NCBI GenBank assembly: GCA_015499995.1
Contig: JADNRV010000051.1
Coordinates: 186,001 to 250,000 of the forward strand
Length of the DNA: 64,000 nt
Direction: 5' to 3'
Source: Flammula alnicola
Taxonomy: Eukaryota > Basidiomycota > Agaricomycetes > Agaricales > Strophariaceae
Every line of letters begins with the position of its first letter. Within the stretch, counting starts at the first letter, position 1. The notes under the pieces were generated by a model that saw only the letters and a program-made list of their open reading frames with translations, did not search any database and had not been told where the DNA came from. This document shows positions 24,411 to 35,263 of the stretch, one piece after another. Made by a program: the position numbers and the translations under genes.

Positions 24411-24978
24411 GGTCAGCGGCGCCCGTTGGTATGGGTCACTGTCAAGAAGAAAAGGCAGGTTTGAGTCATGGTCGTGTGTACGTAGTAGTAGATTTAGATA
24501 GCCAGGCCAAGTCACATGTTTTGTAGTAATAAGGCTTTTCTCAGTGATTTGTTCACGGCTTGACATTGGACACTCACTACAGGTTTCAACCAGAAATGAC
24601 TGCGCCTCCTGGATGATCCAATAAGCTCAAAAGGAAAGATTTGTGGGAAAGGAGATGTATACCAAGTTGTACCAAGGCTAAGGTGTGGTGTCCGGCAATC
24701 TGCGTTGGCCGTTACGGTACAAATATACCACCAACACCGGGGCTCTACGTTCTCATCGCCTTCCCGAGGCTTCTGCGATCTCTTGACCGGATAATCTGGC
24801 GCGTGGGCAAATGGAACTCGGACGATCTCTCTTTAACTAGTTTAACTTGGCCTACTTCAGATGAGGTCCCCCTCTCACGCCCTTTCCCCTCCCGCTTGTT
24901 CCAACCTCAGTTCGTCTGCAAGTATTGGGTTGGATATTGGGGATTAACATTACGACATTCAGGCCACAGACTATCGTT
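24411..24978. promoter_or_regulatory. Shared divergent promoter region (VPS36 / surface protein)
   Basis: 568 bases between the VPS36 start (-) and the surface-protein start (+). An open frame reading through the + side (24641 onward) is fortuitous, since the real start lies at 24979. No firm motif seen. Confidence 0.4.
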
Positions 24979-26725
24979 ATGCCGTAGGTGTTTCTCGTCG
25001 ACGTTGTTACATCTACTCACCTCATCAATTTTTTTTTGTTCTGACAGGAACCAGACGATCAGGCTGCGCACATTACTGCGCTTGACAATTCTACTCTCTT
25101 GCTCGTTGCAAGCCCATTTCTCTGTACTCGCAGCAAATGTCACTGTACCCGATACAGACCCCTCGATCGTGTACCAACCTCCTGAATCATGGCATGCGAG
25201 TTCGGACTCATGTTCGACATGCCTGAATCCTGGGGCGTCGGCTTCGTACCACGAAGCAATACATCCACCCCTTACTAATGACACGGACGACTCTCCATCT
25301 AGTTTGACAGGGGCTCCGACGCCTACTCCTCCATCCGTGAAAGTACCTATAATACCGACGTCGACGCATCCTTTATCGCAGAAGCCCTCAGCAGCTCCAA
25401 GTCCGTCTGCTGCAAATTCGGATGGCGGCCCTAATGACCCAAATGAGTCTAGCGGCAAGGGTAAACGGTCAATCATGGCAAGATTCCTTCGTCGGCCAAG
25501 GCTTGATATCGACGATGAAGGATTCGAAGATCCGAACATCTCTATGGCGTTCAATTTTACTGGCAAGTCTAAATTTGCAGCCGTCGTTCTTTTTTTCATG
25601 GTGTTCGACGTCTTAGGCTCTGCCATCTATCTCTTTGCTATCCAACCTCCTGATGTTATTAATGCCAATGGTACCTCCTCGAGCATGAACTTAACGTTCT
25701 TCATGGACAATGTACCATCGGGAAGCGTTATCAAGAACAGCACTCCGGGATCTACGGAGTATATTCCTGGCCAACTCGTCTTCTCGAGAAGCGATCTAAC
25801 ACAAGGCCCTCACCAACTCCTCATCAACATCGGTCAAAACTCGACGTTTATGTTCGATCATCTCATCTACACAGAGGTCAACAATGGCGCAAATAGTAAC
25901 TCCACGACAATTGTACCTACTACACCAATTAGCCAGCCTCTGCCAAGCCAGACTATTGACCCGTAAGTATCAAAGTCGTGTTAATGTCGGCGATTCCTTC
26001 TTGCGTTGTCTCCCATTGAAGAAATATGCTAATCCTGCGCCTTGTTTTATAGGAAGGTCAAAAAGCATAATGTCGCCACTTTTGCTGGTGCTGTCGGCGG
26101 GAGTGTCGGTGTTTTGGGCCTCTTCTCCCTCGGTCTCGCTCTTAGCATTATTCGGAGGAGGCAGTTAGCGGCACGCAGGGAGCGCCTCGATCGCGAGTCG
26201 CTGCATACTAATGCATCCGACGATTCACCACACATGTCGGGACCAGCTCCATTCGTGCCGAGATATTTCCCAGACACAGTCATCCCACCAGATCCACCAA
26301 CCTACATGGCCGCATTAGCGACCAATCAAAATAACTCTACCCTATTGGCGACGCTTCCTCTCAGTGCGTTTGGCACCGCGCACCGATCATACGCAGATAT
26401 ACCTCCCGCGACACCGCCCCCTCCTTTGGACGAGCCCATTATGATCCCACCCCCTCCACCATTCCCCGTTGCGATTGCAACAGGTCGGCCTCTTATCCTA
26501 CCAGAAGGCGCTATGTCTTTCTCAATACCGGGAGCGCAGCAACCTTCTCACAACGTGGCCTCCGTGGGTAGCGAGCCTTCTAATTCTGCTGTAGCGCCTG
26601 AACTCGTGCCTTTGCTTCAGCCCGACACTGACACAAGACCGCGATCGCGGGCGTCTTCCAGATCAGTTGACGTCCGTGAAACTGAACCCACGGAGGCAAT
26701 GCATCTTCGTGAAGACGTCTCCTAG
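24979..26725 (+). CDS. Agaricomycete surface protein: ectodomain, TM span, proline-rich tail
   Basis: Four exons, 24979-24983 (5 nt), 25048-25562, 25617-25962, 26053-26725; 512 residues. Signal peptide LLRLTILLSCSLQAHFSVLA. The ectodomain is typical of an unnamed mushroom family: PDTDPSIVYQPPESWHASSD, CSTCLNPGASASYHEAIHPP, a Ser/Pro linker, then a beta-sandwich-like half (FNFTGSAIYLFAIQPPDVIN, MNLTFFMDNVPSGSVIKNST, GPHQLLINIGQNSTFMFDHL) with several N-glycosylation sites. Membrane span near VATFAGAVGGSVGVLGLFSL, basic stop RRR, and a tail with proline runs. Intron 25563-25616 has a GC donor (GCAAGT) and is a multiple of three, so an ORF caller reads through it and invents a false membrane helix inside the ectodomain. 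The 5-nt first exon is the weakest part. Role: probably cell wall or surface sensing, unproven. Confidence 0.78.
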
Positions 26726-28928
26726 ACCCGGGTCCTCAAACCCCAGACAGACGTCGCCGCAGGTACATTTATTTCTAAAAAGTGCCGCCTTACGGGGTGA
26801 CTCTATGTTTTTATTGACAAGCATCCGTCGCGGATATCGATGTTTCGTGACGGCAGACTCCCGAAGTCTGTACTGATTCATAGCGCATATAGAGGGCACT
26901 TTTTTGTATTACTTACGCATTTACATTACGCTCACATTCATTCATTCCTATCAGCCAATCACGCATCTATTTTATCGCATTTTCTCTCACTCGTAACCCG
27001 ACTTTGTGGTTTGATACCTATCGTCTCAATAAGGCGACAAAGACACATACATGCTCCAATGCCGCATCTAATTTACCGAGTGTTTGGTTGTGGCGAGTTG
27101 TGGACGGGCAAGACGACCACAACTGTCAAGAACTTGTCAACCTCGGCATTTATTTTTAGAACACCACTGCGGTATTTTAGGGATGATGACTGCGAACGGC
27201 AGAGAAATCTCATGTCGCATTGATGGGAAAGGAACGCCCAATGTGTATCTTTGCCGCAGGTATCACGAATTCGACTACTATATGAGGACTTTTTGGTCGG
27301 GAGTCATGAGAGACCAATTGCTGTTTTTCAAGTTCTCGGATCTCAAATACATATACCATCGTAATCGTCGGACGGGTCTGCAGCATAGGCTGAAAGGTAA
27401 TCCTAATCCTACATAGTACACATATCTGATAACGATACATTGAACTGTCAACTTAAAGAGCGGGGATGTGTATCAGATAAATGGGTCGTGGTTGGTATTT
27501 TTAGTTGGAATGCATCTCACAAATCTTTTTTCCTTGACTAACAACACTCGGCTACGCATTTGATTGCTTCAAGGGGACTCCCGAGAGCATCCAGGAGGCA
27601 TTATTTTCGGTGCGCAGGCCAACTGTATTGTGCGTGGCAAGGTCCAAGCTTAAACGGTGGAAAGTACGCTTGGCTTTATCACACAAGTTCAACTGGGCCA
27701 TCTCTATAATTCAATGAAGGCGCAATGTGCCGTGCGCGACGCCATCTCGTAATTCGTATTCGTTTCTCGTGGAAACAACTGGCTTATTTTTGCATTAGAA
27801 ATCCAAGCAGCATGTATCATTCTGGCAGTACTTATCTAGCAGCGGCAGTAGTCATTAAGGGGTGTTCGACGGAAACCTCGAGCGCCAGATCCGCAGCACA
27901 GATGGATGGGTGACGGCCCTGACTGCGCTTTGAAAAATAAACCTCAGTTGTGGACTTCTCGTGGCATTGGCGAAGATCAATTGTTACTTGAGAAGTAAGT
28001 CTTTCACCTCAAGCCTCGATGTGGAAGTAGAAGCATCGTTGAAGATATGGGTCTCCACAGTCTTATGGCTGATGTGACTTGATAGGTGTTCTACAAGACT
28101 ATGCCCCCTTGTGGATTCGGTGAGGCCGGAAGTCGACATTACCGGAAGTCGACATTAGCGGAGGAAGAGATTGAATAATGTCTTCTAAATTTCTTGAGCC
28201 TTGAATATTTGAATGATATAGCTGCAAATATTTGCGAGGTGAGCCCGGTACATGGAAAGTAATTAGCGTTCACAATAAACCACATCTTACCACAGATGCG
28301 AACCGTATCGGACTGATCATTCTGATTCCACACGGATCCGTGGAGTCAGTTACTATCAGAAGAAAAGGAGGAAGTCATGTTCCGATTCCTCAAGCACACG
28401 TCCACACAGCTGATAGCAGTCAAGTGCGGCGGCGACTACTATCGACAGTCGTCAAATGCCGGCTTCGCACACGACCACATGGATTCGCTTCTCGTCAGTT
28501 ACTCGGTGACTTCAATACAGGATACTCCAGCAGGCATTGGTAACCTGGCCAAGCATTTAATAAGTAAGGAGAGGGTTGAAGATTTACGTAGCGATCAACT
28601 GGGAACGGGAAGCTGCGCCTGAGATCCTCGTGAACGTGGGCTTGACCTTGACTGGTGTGAATATAAGTGCTCAACTTCCTTAATCGATGAGCGCATGGAA
28701 CACTCAAGGCATTGGAGAATGAGTCGATCTCTCCGCAGAATTTGATTCGAGAAGTATCTAAACATGAAAACAGAGATCTGACAGAAGTGGAGGTCAGAAT
28801 GGAATGTCTAGGATCAATCACAGAGAATGCAAATCTAACCAAAGCGTTTATAATTTTGCAGCGTGTGCAATCCATGTCATCCATCATATACAACAGCCGT
28901 TATCAAGTATCACGCCCGCGCTCAACTA
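26726..28928. other. Gene-poor region
   Basis: About 2.2 kb with only short, unsupported frames on both strands, between the 3' ends of the surface-protein gene and SRP9. No family motif, tRNA or transposon ends recognised. One perfect 16-bp tandem duplication is listed separately. A noncoding RNA cannot be excluded by eye. Confidence 0.45.
28126..28157. repeat. Perfect 16-bp tandem duplication
   Basis: The unit CCGGAAGTCGACATTA occurs twice head to tail inside the gene-poor stretch. Too short to assign a role; probably replication slippage. Confidence 0.8.
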
Positions 28929-29438
28929 TTACTTCTTCTTTTTAGGCTTTTTCTTTTTCACACCACCTGCAGCAGGTGTCGCGGTCGGAATCGCAGTTGG
29001 TGCCTGAGGAGGTAGAGGGCTGGTACCGCGGTCATGTTCAATTGGTGAGAGTATATCGGAGGTCGTAGCGGGTAATGAGGTGCCCTCTCGGCGTTTCTGA
29101 TTTTGCATCTTTTGCATTAGGGACAAGTTCAAGGACTCAAAACGATTGAGAAAGATCGACGAATTCGTCTTAAATTTGAGACACTGAGAAGCAGAGTTTA
29201 GAAAAATTTTGGCTCTCTTCAGCTCGAAGACTCACTGTGGTGTCGTCCGTGATTTTCAGTACCAGTTTGCCCTCTGATGATTTCCATTTTACGCAGTAGC
29301 GCGTCTGATGGAATATAAAACATTTTGTGAGATAAGAAGGCGTTGATTCCGAGCGATAGCACATACATTATTTGGTGATTTTGCATACAATGACTCCGCC
29401 GCATCCTGGAACCCTTGCCAGGAGTGGATGTACACCAT
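28929..29438 (-). CDS. SRP9: Signal recognition particle subunit SRP9
   Basis: Three exons, 29367-29438, 29236-29304 and 28929-29183; 131 residues, phase-0 introns. SRP9 (SRP21 in yeast) pairs with SRP14 on the Alu domain of SRP RNA and slows translation elongation during ER targeting. The sequence begins MVYIHSWQGFQDAAESLYAK and continues TRYCVKWKSSEGKLVLKITD, then CLKFKTNSSIFLNRFESLNL, which is the SRP9 fold in order. The C-terminal extension is basic, ending in Lys-Pro-Lys repeats (GGVKKKKPKKKK), as expected for RNA contact in fungal forms. Divergent from the carrier gene with 222 bases between starts. Confidence 0.94.
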
Positions 29439-29660
29439 AGCTCATCGAGGTTGATGGTGTTGGACACACACTCGCATCCAACAATCAGTGGTCACACGAG
29501 TCACACTTCAGTGACCGCCAATTATTAGCCGATAAATCCGCCCCCTGTTCCGCCCGTCTTGAACGTTCTCAACGCCCTTCGTTCCAAGGTCCGCTTTTGT
29601 CCCTTTGTTTCCTTATTTTTTGACATTGTACTCTCGTGTTCCCTCTCTTCATTATCTGCG
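29439..29660. promoter_or_regulatory. Shared divergent promoter (SRP9 / ODC carrier)
   Basis: 222 bases separate the two start codons, so both core promoters and 5' UTRs must overlap or abut. Pyrimidine-rich on the carrier side before the start (CCCTCTCTTC). No TATA box seen. Confidence 0.5.
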
Positions 29661-31272
29661 ATGTCTACAGAACACAAGCCAAAGTGTGAGTTAGTCTTAT
29701 CAAGTCGCGTCGCGTGATAAAGCCAATTCCACGGTTTTCAGCTCTGCCTTTCGTAGCCAACTTTGCGGCGGGTGCAATTGCTGGTATCTCAGAGATTCTT
29801 ACATTTTACCCTCTCGGTGAGTTTTGATATTAGTCGTAACACGTCCGATAGTTAACTCCAAGGCGCAGATGTTGTACGTCCAGACCGTGAGGTTCACACG
29901 AGATCCGTTCCCAACCATATTGTTCATAGGTCAAGACGCGCATGCAATTGGAGACCGGAAAGTCGCAGTTCGGACTGGTAGGAACTTTCAAAAGTATTAT
30001 CAAGGAAGAAGGGTATGTGTAAACGTTTGAATTTGTGTCGTGTCTTGCTAAGAAAGATCCACAGCGCAGGTCGCCTTTACCGAGGTAAATTTCTCGTGTG
30101 AAGCTTTCTTACCGAAAGCTCAGAAAAAGGCAGGCCTTGTTCCTCCATTAATGCTCGAGGCACCTAAGCGTGCTGTAAAATTGTCAGTGCCTGAACCCGC
30201 GAATATTTGCATGGTCTGAATTTGTTTTTTTTTGTAGCGCCGCAAACGACTTCTGGGGCAAAAGATACCTGGGCTTGACCGGAGAATCCAAGATGACCCA
30301 AAGTATATCAGTTCTGACGGGATGCAGTGCCGGAGCTACCGTAATGCATCCGTTCATCAAGCATGATGCTTTAATAATCCCGCGTTCTAGGAAAGTTTCG
30401 TTGTTGTGCCTTTTGAACTCGTAAAAATCAAGTGAGTATGGTATGCTTATGCCTTATCAGTTTTCAGTCCGATTTTTGCTAATTTTCAACGAGGCTGCAA
30501 GATAAGAAGAGCACCTACAAGGGACCCATGGACGTCGTGAAGCAAGTTGTCCGTAAGGATGGTCTACTCGGTCTCTATGTGGGAATGGAGTCAACGTTCT
30601 GGAGGTACGCATAACGGTTATATTTTCTGAATTATTTATTTATTTCTAAATCGACTCTTTCTGCATAGGCACGTATTCTGGAACGGCGGTTACTTTGGTT
30701 GCATTTACCAAGTCAAATCTCTCCTTCCAAAGCCTGAGGTAATCGACGAAACACTTCCGAAGTGTCTCGTACTCACGCATTCAATAGACACCCCAGAGTG
30801 AACTTCTCAATAACTTTGTCTCCGGTTCAATTGGTGGATTTGCTGGCACGCTGCTCAACACCCCGTAAGTTCCACACAGGCCTTCGCGATTATATGGCCA
30901 TAACGTTTATCTCTCCATCTTCGAAACCAGACTCGATGTACGTCACTTTCTCGTCTTGCTTTTGGCATCGTCTTAGTTTGGATTTCCAGGTCGTCAAATC
31001 TCGTATCCAAGGGGGGGAAAAGATACCCGGTGTAGCACCAAAATACAACTGGACATTCCCCGCGGTGGTGACGATTGCACGCGAAGAGGGATTTGCTGCG
31101 CTGTACAAGGGATTCGTGCCCAAAGTTCTTCGATTGGCTCCAGGAGGAGGTGTCCTACTTCTCGTTGTAGAATTTACCTTGGGCGTCTTCAGGAAAGGTA
31201 TCTTAATCTTATCTTGACCTGGATCGCTTTCTGATGAATCCTATTTCAGCACTTGGACCTCCATACATTTAG
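29661..31272 (+). CDS. ODC1: Mitochondrial 2-oxodicarboxylate carrier
   Basis: Fourteen exons closing to 298 residues: 29661-29685, 29742-29816, 29869-29873, 29930-30012, 30066-30085, 30134-30182, 30238-30340, 30391-30431, 30494-30604, 30669-30738, 30788-30864, 30931-30937, 30990-31197, 31250-31272. SLC25-family inner-membrane exchanger; the ODC subfamily swaps 2-oxoadipate/2-oxoglutarate and links lysine metabolism with the matrix. All three carrier signatures are present: PLDVVKTR, PFELVKIK and PLDVVKSR. Subfamily blocks include LVPPLMLEAPKRAVKFAAND, YKGPMDVVKQVVRKDGLLGL and STFWRHVFWNGGYFGCIYQV. Exons of 5, 7 and 20 nt carry parts of the signature helices; the 5-nt and 7-nt ones encode the Asp of PLD in repeats 1 and 3. 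Length is normal for the family. Subfamily call is by recalled similarity. Confidence 0.92.
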
Positions 31273-31884
31273 AAATGCAAAATGACATTACCTCCCGAAA
31301 TATACTAATCTGTATTCTTTTTCCGCATCCTTGATATTCGGTTTGCGTTGGCCTTCACAGGAGTGACCTGTCTAGCTGTTTTGTTGCTGTCGTACTTAAG
31401 CAAGTTTCTAACCCATTTGGTTCTGTTCTTTGGGTGAGAAGCTCACACAGCTGCACTTGGGAAGGCTTTTCTCGACTCTGAGTCTTCTGGCAATTTTGTT
31501 TTCTGGTGGGTTTGTTCTCTTGAGGTTCCATGTCGCTGCCACGTTGGATCATTACAACTCTGGGGTCATCAACGACTTTCAACCTCAGTAAACCTCACGT
31601 CAGAGCCTTGTCCATAAATGAATGAAATCCGTTGTTCGTACAAGCTCCAAAACACAATTCGAGCCACATTGCTGGGCTCTACTCCACCTCAATATGGGAC
31701 GGCTCTCCTTCACCCTCCAAATTTGAAGTTCGTCGACGCAAAATACTTACTCCACCAACACATCTCACATATCGTACAGCGACATGTACCAAACACAAGT
31801 CGGAAAACGTATAAAACCTGGGTGAAGTATGCGTTGTATCCTCACTCGAACAATCTACACAGTCGAGCAACACAGTCTTCAACA
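31273..31884. other. Intergenic region upstream of hydrophobin
   Basis: About 610 bases after the carrier gene. The last 80 hold a TATA box for the hydrophobin. The rest shows only random short frames. Confidence 0.5.
31810..31816 (+). promoter_or_regulatory. TATA box of hydrophobin gene
   Basis: TATAAAA lies 75 bases upstream of the hydrophobin start codon, a normal distance for strongly expressed mushroom hydrophobins. It suggests the promoter is or was intact even though the coding frame is damaged. Confidence 0.55.
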
Positions 31885-32304
31885 TGCAATGCAAAGTCCT
31901 CGTTACCCTTGCCATCGGTGAAACCCTTGCTGCCGCCAGGGGCTCCCCAGCCAGCCAGTGGCACTGGTGACCTCCAATGCTGCCACAGTACTATTCGGAA
32001 AGGCTTCTGTTGCCAAGCTTCTCGGCCCCTTGGGCATTGTCGTTCAGGACGTTACTGCCCTTGATGGCGTTACTTGCAGCCCCATCACCGTCATTGGTAT
32101 TGGAGGTACCTCTTGGTACGAGAACAAATATTTCGTATCTCTGATATGAAACAGCACTGCTCAACCCCTCTGCTGCACCAACTCCCCCTTCAGTCAGCAC
32201 TTAAAATCTTGCCTTTTGTTTTCTGTTCGGAAAGAAATGCATACCGCCGCTCTTTAGACGGCATCATCGCTCTTAGCTGCACCCTCGTTGATATCAACCT
32301 TTGA
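31885..32304 (+). pseudogene. Class I hydrophobin, frame-broken in exon 1
   Basis: Hydrophobins are small secreted amphipathic proteins with eight cysteines that coat aerial hyphae. Introns 32116-32154 (39 nt) and 32193-32257 sit where class I mushroom genes have them, and splice perfectly. They give KLLGPLGIVVQDVTALDGVT, CSPITVIGIGGTSC, TAQPLCCTNSPF and GIIALSCTLVDINL, so cysteines 4-8 are in place. Exon 1 needs three frames: leader MQCKVLVTLAI with LAAA, then PASGTGDLQCCHST (Cys2-Cys3), then the KASVAKLL block. At the position of Cys1 (normally CxTGDLQCC) the codon is AGT (Ser), one base from TGT. It is either a decaying copy or an intact gene with consensus indels; the missing Cys1 favours real damage. 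Confidence 0.72.
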
Positions 32305-33024
32305 ACACATTTTTCATCCTGGATAGGAGAAGGATCGTCTAGTAAGGGGATCGTCGTTAACTGACTCAGGGCTGCTTCATCCTATCTACTTATTCCGGCC
32401 ATAAAAGTACAATTTGCACTCCTTTCGCTCTCCTAATCGGTTGTGTATTTTGCGTCTCGCTGAAATTTCAATGTGACCTATAGACTTTGAGAATATTTTC
32501 TTTGCCCTTTCCCCTAGGCGCTTCCACCAATCAGAGTCATGCATCAACAAGAATACTTCCGTATTTATGTAATCGTGGGAATATTTGCACACAGGCGGCG
32601 GATTTTCGACTCCAACTCCAAGACACGACATAGGTCCACGTCTTGAAAGTCTCTGAAACTCCATGGATTTATCCTAGCAATTTCTCGACCTTTCTCGCAG
32701 AAATTATGGTTGTTGGCGAGGTTTTCCAGGCAAGTTTATATTTACTGAAGTCAGGTCAAAATTTGACCGAATCCTCCAGGTTTTAAGGCTTCTGCGTCGA
32801 GTTTGACTTTCTGTCGATGGCGACCGCGATGATCGTCTCGACTGACGAAAGGGGCACCCGAAAACGACTTATCCGCAGAACTGAACACACTGGTCCCAAA
32901 TGACGGCATGACGCACTCATCAGGCCTTGGTATAAAGACCAGGTGTTTCGCCTTGCGCTCCCAAAACTTCTCTCGAAGATACACCACCTACAGACCGTCT
33001 TTTAACTCAGAACTGTAAAACGAT
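32305..33024. other. Intergenic region
   Basis: About 720 bases between the hydrophobin and the His-rich protein gene. A 92-codon minus-strand frame (32386-32664) has no recognisable family and no splice support, so it is not called. Confidence 0.45.
32931..32937 (+). promoter_or_regulatory. TATA-like box of the allergen-type gene
   Basis: TATAAAG lies 94 bases upstream of the start codon at 33025. Position and strand fit a core promoter. Confidence 0.45.
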
Positions 33025-34983
33025 ATGGGTATGTTCGGTTTTGAACATACAATTTTCCCTTTTTCAATTACTCGATCTACAGGGCTTGGAACTACCGTGA
33101 AAAATATGCTCGCCAGCGATATCAACCCTGCGACCGATGCAGAGCGAGAAGGACGCCGCTCGTCTCAGAGCAATGAACCAATGTCCAACGTCGATAGACG
33201 CGACACTGGATCAACTCGTGATACTAGCCACAGCACAACCAATAAACGACGCGGCTCCATCAAGCCTCCGGCTGGCGCTGGCCTAGACACGTCTGCCGTA
33301 GAGATTGCCCAGCTAGATGACCTCGAGCGTGCCCGCAGCGAGGGCAACATCGCCGGCGATGGCACAGATGCCGCCGCTGCATCCGGAGGTTCCTTGGCTG
33401 GATCTCACCAAGGTGTTGGTGTTCGTTCTTCTGGTGCGCGTATTTCGATCATCCTTCTACCTCGCTTTTGACCCTATTTTCTCTTAGGTCACACCGACGC
33501 GGGAACCAAAACGGGGCCCAATAATACTACTGGCACTGCTTTAGGGTCCGGCCTTGGTTCATCTCCTACGACATCCAGCTCGAAACGTGCCAGCAACTTT
33601 GGTCGCGACATTTCCGGCGACCAGGCTATCGGATCTGGAAGTGGCGGTCAGGGTCCCGTCGCCACCACTCGCGCAGCGGACCTCGCAACTATCGCCAAGA
33701 CCTCGTCGGATTTGCCTCGTTATGGGGCCGGCACTTCTGCTGGAGTTCGGGCCATGACTATGCCTGAACCACAGATTGAAGAGCATAAGCGTGATACTGG
33801 CGTTGGTGGCACAGGCAGTCAGTCTTTTGTTATTATTTCATTATTTCCTCTTTTCAATTCCTCTTCAGTTCTTCCCGAGAGCCACCATTTCGGTCATAAC
33901 AGGCACAGCATCGAGGACTCCATGCCGAACGCAAAGGCTGAGGAAGATACCACTCAACTTGCACGTACGTTGCATTGATAGATTCATTGGGTGCATTTTA
34001 GCTAACTCTCGGTCAGCCATCACCCACGAACGAGTTCGTCATCTCGAAACCGAAGAGGTCGCTCGGGTCAGGGAACATGAACGACACAGTAAGTTCGAAA
34101 TTTCCCACTTCGAGAGTGATGTCTCATCACCACTTCAGTTCATCACATTCAGCACCACACGCAACCCATCATAGCTGCAGAAGAATTGCCAGAGGAGCAT
34201 CGGGAACTGGTAAGTAACCTTTTCAGCGAAATAGGTTCTTCATGCTTACTCTATGATTTAGGTCCACCCGGTTACTGTCATCAATGAAAAACACGCCAAC
34301 AAGGTTGAAGACAAGACTTTATTCGAAGGACAGGTTCATAAGTACCATGACACATTGGTCCGTCGTTTTAGTCGGTTCGACGTATTGCATACTGACATGG
34401 CGCGATAGGCGCACCTCGAGAAAGAGCGCACCGTCGTCGACAAAGGTATTACTGTCAACCAGCACATCCACCACCACGTTCATCATGTCATTCAACCCGT
34501 CATCGAGAAAGAGAGTGAGTTGCTAATATATTTTCTATCTCCAACACAATTATCTCAATACTCATTCAGCCGTCGATAAACAACGCATACGTACTACTAT
34601 TCCTATCCATGAGATAACCCATGAGGCGCCGGTCGTACACCAATCGATGACGCACGCACCCGTCGCCTTGGAGCACTTCTTGCAACGCGGCGGCACACTC
34701 GAGGGCGCCATCCCGCAAGCCCAGATTAGTGAAAAGGTTTTGCACGGCGGGCAGTGTGTTCGCGAAGTTGATGGTGTCGCAGAAACACTTGAACGGGACT
34801 TGAACTTGGGTAAATCTGTACGTGGCTTTTTCTTCTTCGATTGGCTGTTTCTGATTTCCTTCATCTGACCTGCAGAGCTCACACGGTCAAATTGAGGCAG
34901 AAGACTTCGCCGCCAAGAAGGCGGCTCAGCACACTGCCTTCACAAATGTCGACCAGCCTATCGTCGCCCCTGTCCGAAATTAA
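33025..34983 (+). CDS. His-rich 'allergen'-type conserved fungal protein
   Basis: Ten exons closing to 488 residues: 33025-33028 (4 nt), 33083-33418, 33488-33817, 33869-33964, 34017-34088, 34139-34209, 34262-34357, 34409-34514, 34570-34817, 34876-34983. The N-terminal half is polar, low-complexity Ser/Gly/Thr. The C-terminal half matches cytosolic fungal proteins annotated as allergens: VRHLETEEVARVREHERH, HHIQHHTQPI, NQHIHHHVHHVIQPVIEKET, IPIHEITHEAPVVHQ and LEHFLQRGGTLEGAI. There is no signal peptide or membrane span. Histidine clusters may bind metal, and the family is often stress- or starvation-linked, but I know of no proven biochemical role. The 4-nt first exon (ATGG, giving MGLGTTVKNMLASD) rests on splice consensus and phase. 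Confidence 0.8.
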
Positions 34984-35263
34984 TTTTTTTGTGCTGTTTT
35001 CAATTTATTATTTCTAAAGTATACTCCTCGCCTACGAATGCACGTCCTTTTCTGATCAGAAATTTTCGATAAACCTAACACTTTGTAATAGTACTGTAAT
35101 GCTTTTATTTTTTATTTGCCTGCAACATAATATGTATTACAGCAAACTTCTACTCTACATGAACTTAGTCCGCTTGAAGTGATACAGAGGGTTTGGTGGT
35201 TTACCAAGAAGGTGACGTCGGTATCCAAAGTCTGCATAGATATGTCTGCACGAAAAGTAAAGT
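34984..35263. other. Convergent intergenic region
   Basis: 280 bases between the stops of the allergen-type gene and the SNF2-RING gene, AT-rich at its left (poly-T then TTTATTTTTTATTTG). Presumed 3' UTRs. Confidence 0.5.

Noticed and set aside
24641..24978. Upstream extension of the surface-protein frame to 24641
   Set aside because: It lacks a signal peptide at its start and reads through an intron; the splice-supported start at 24979 puts the signal peptide at the N-terminus.
32386..32664. 92-codon minus frame between hydrophobin and allergen-type genes
   Set aside because: No similarity, no splice support, isolated.
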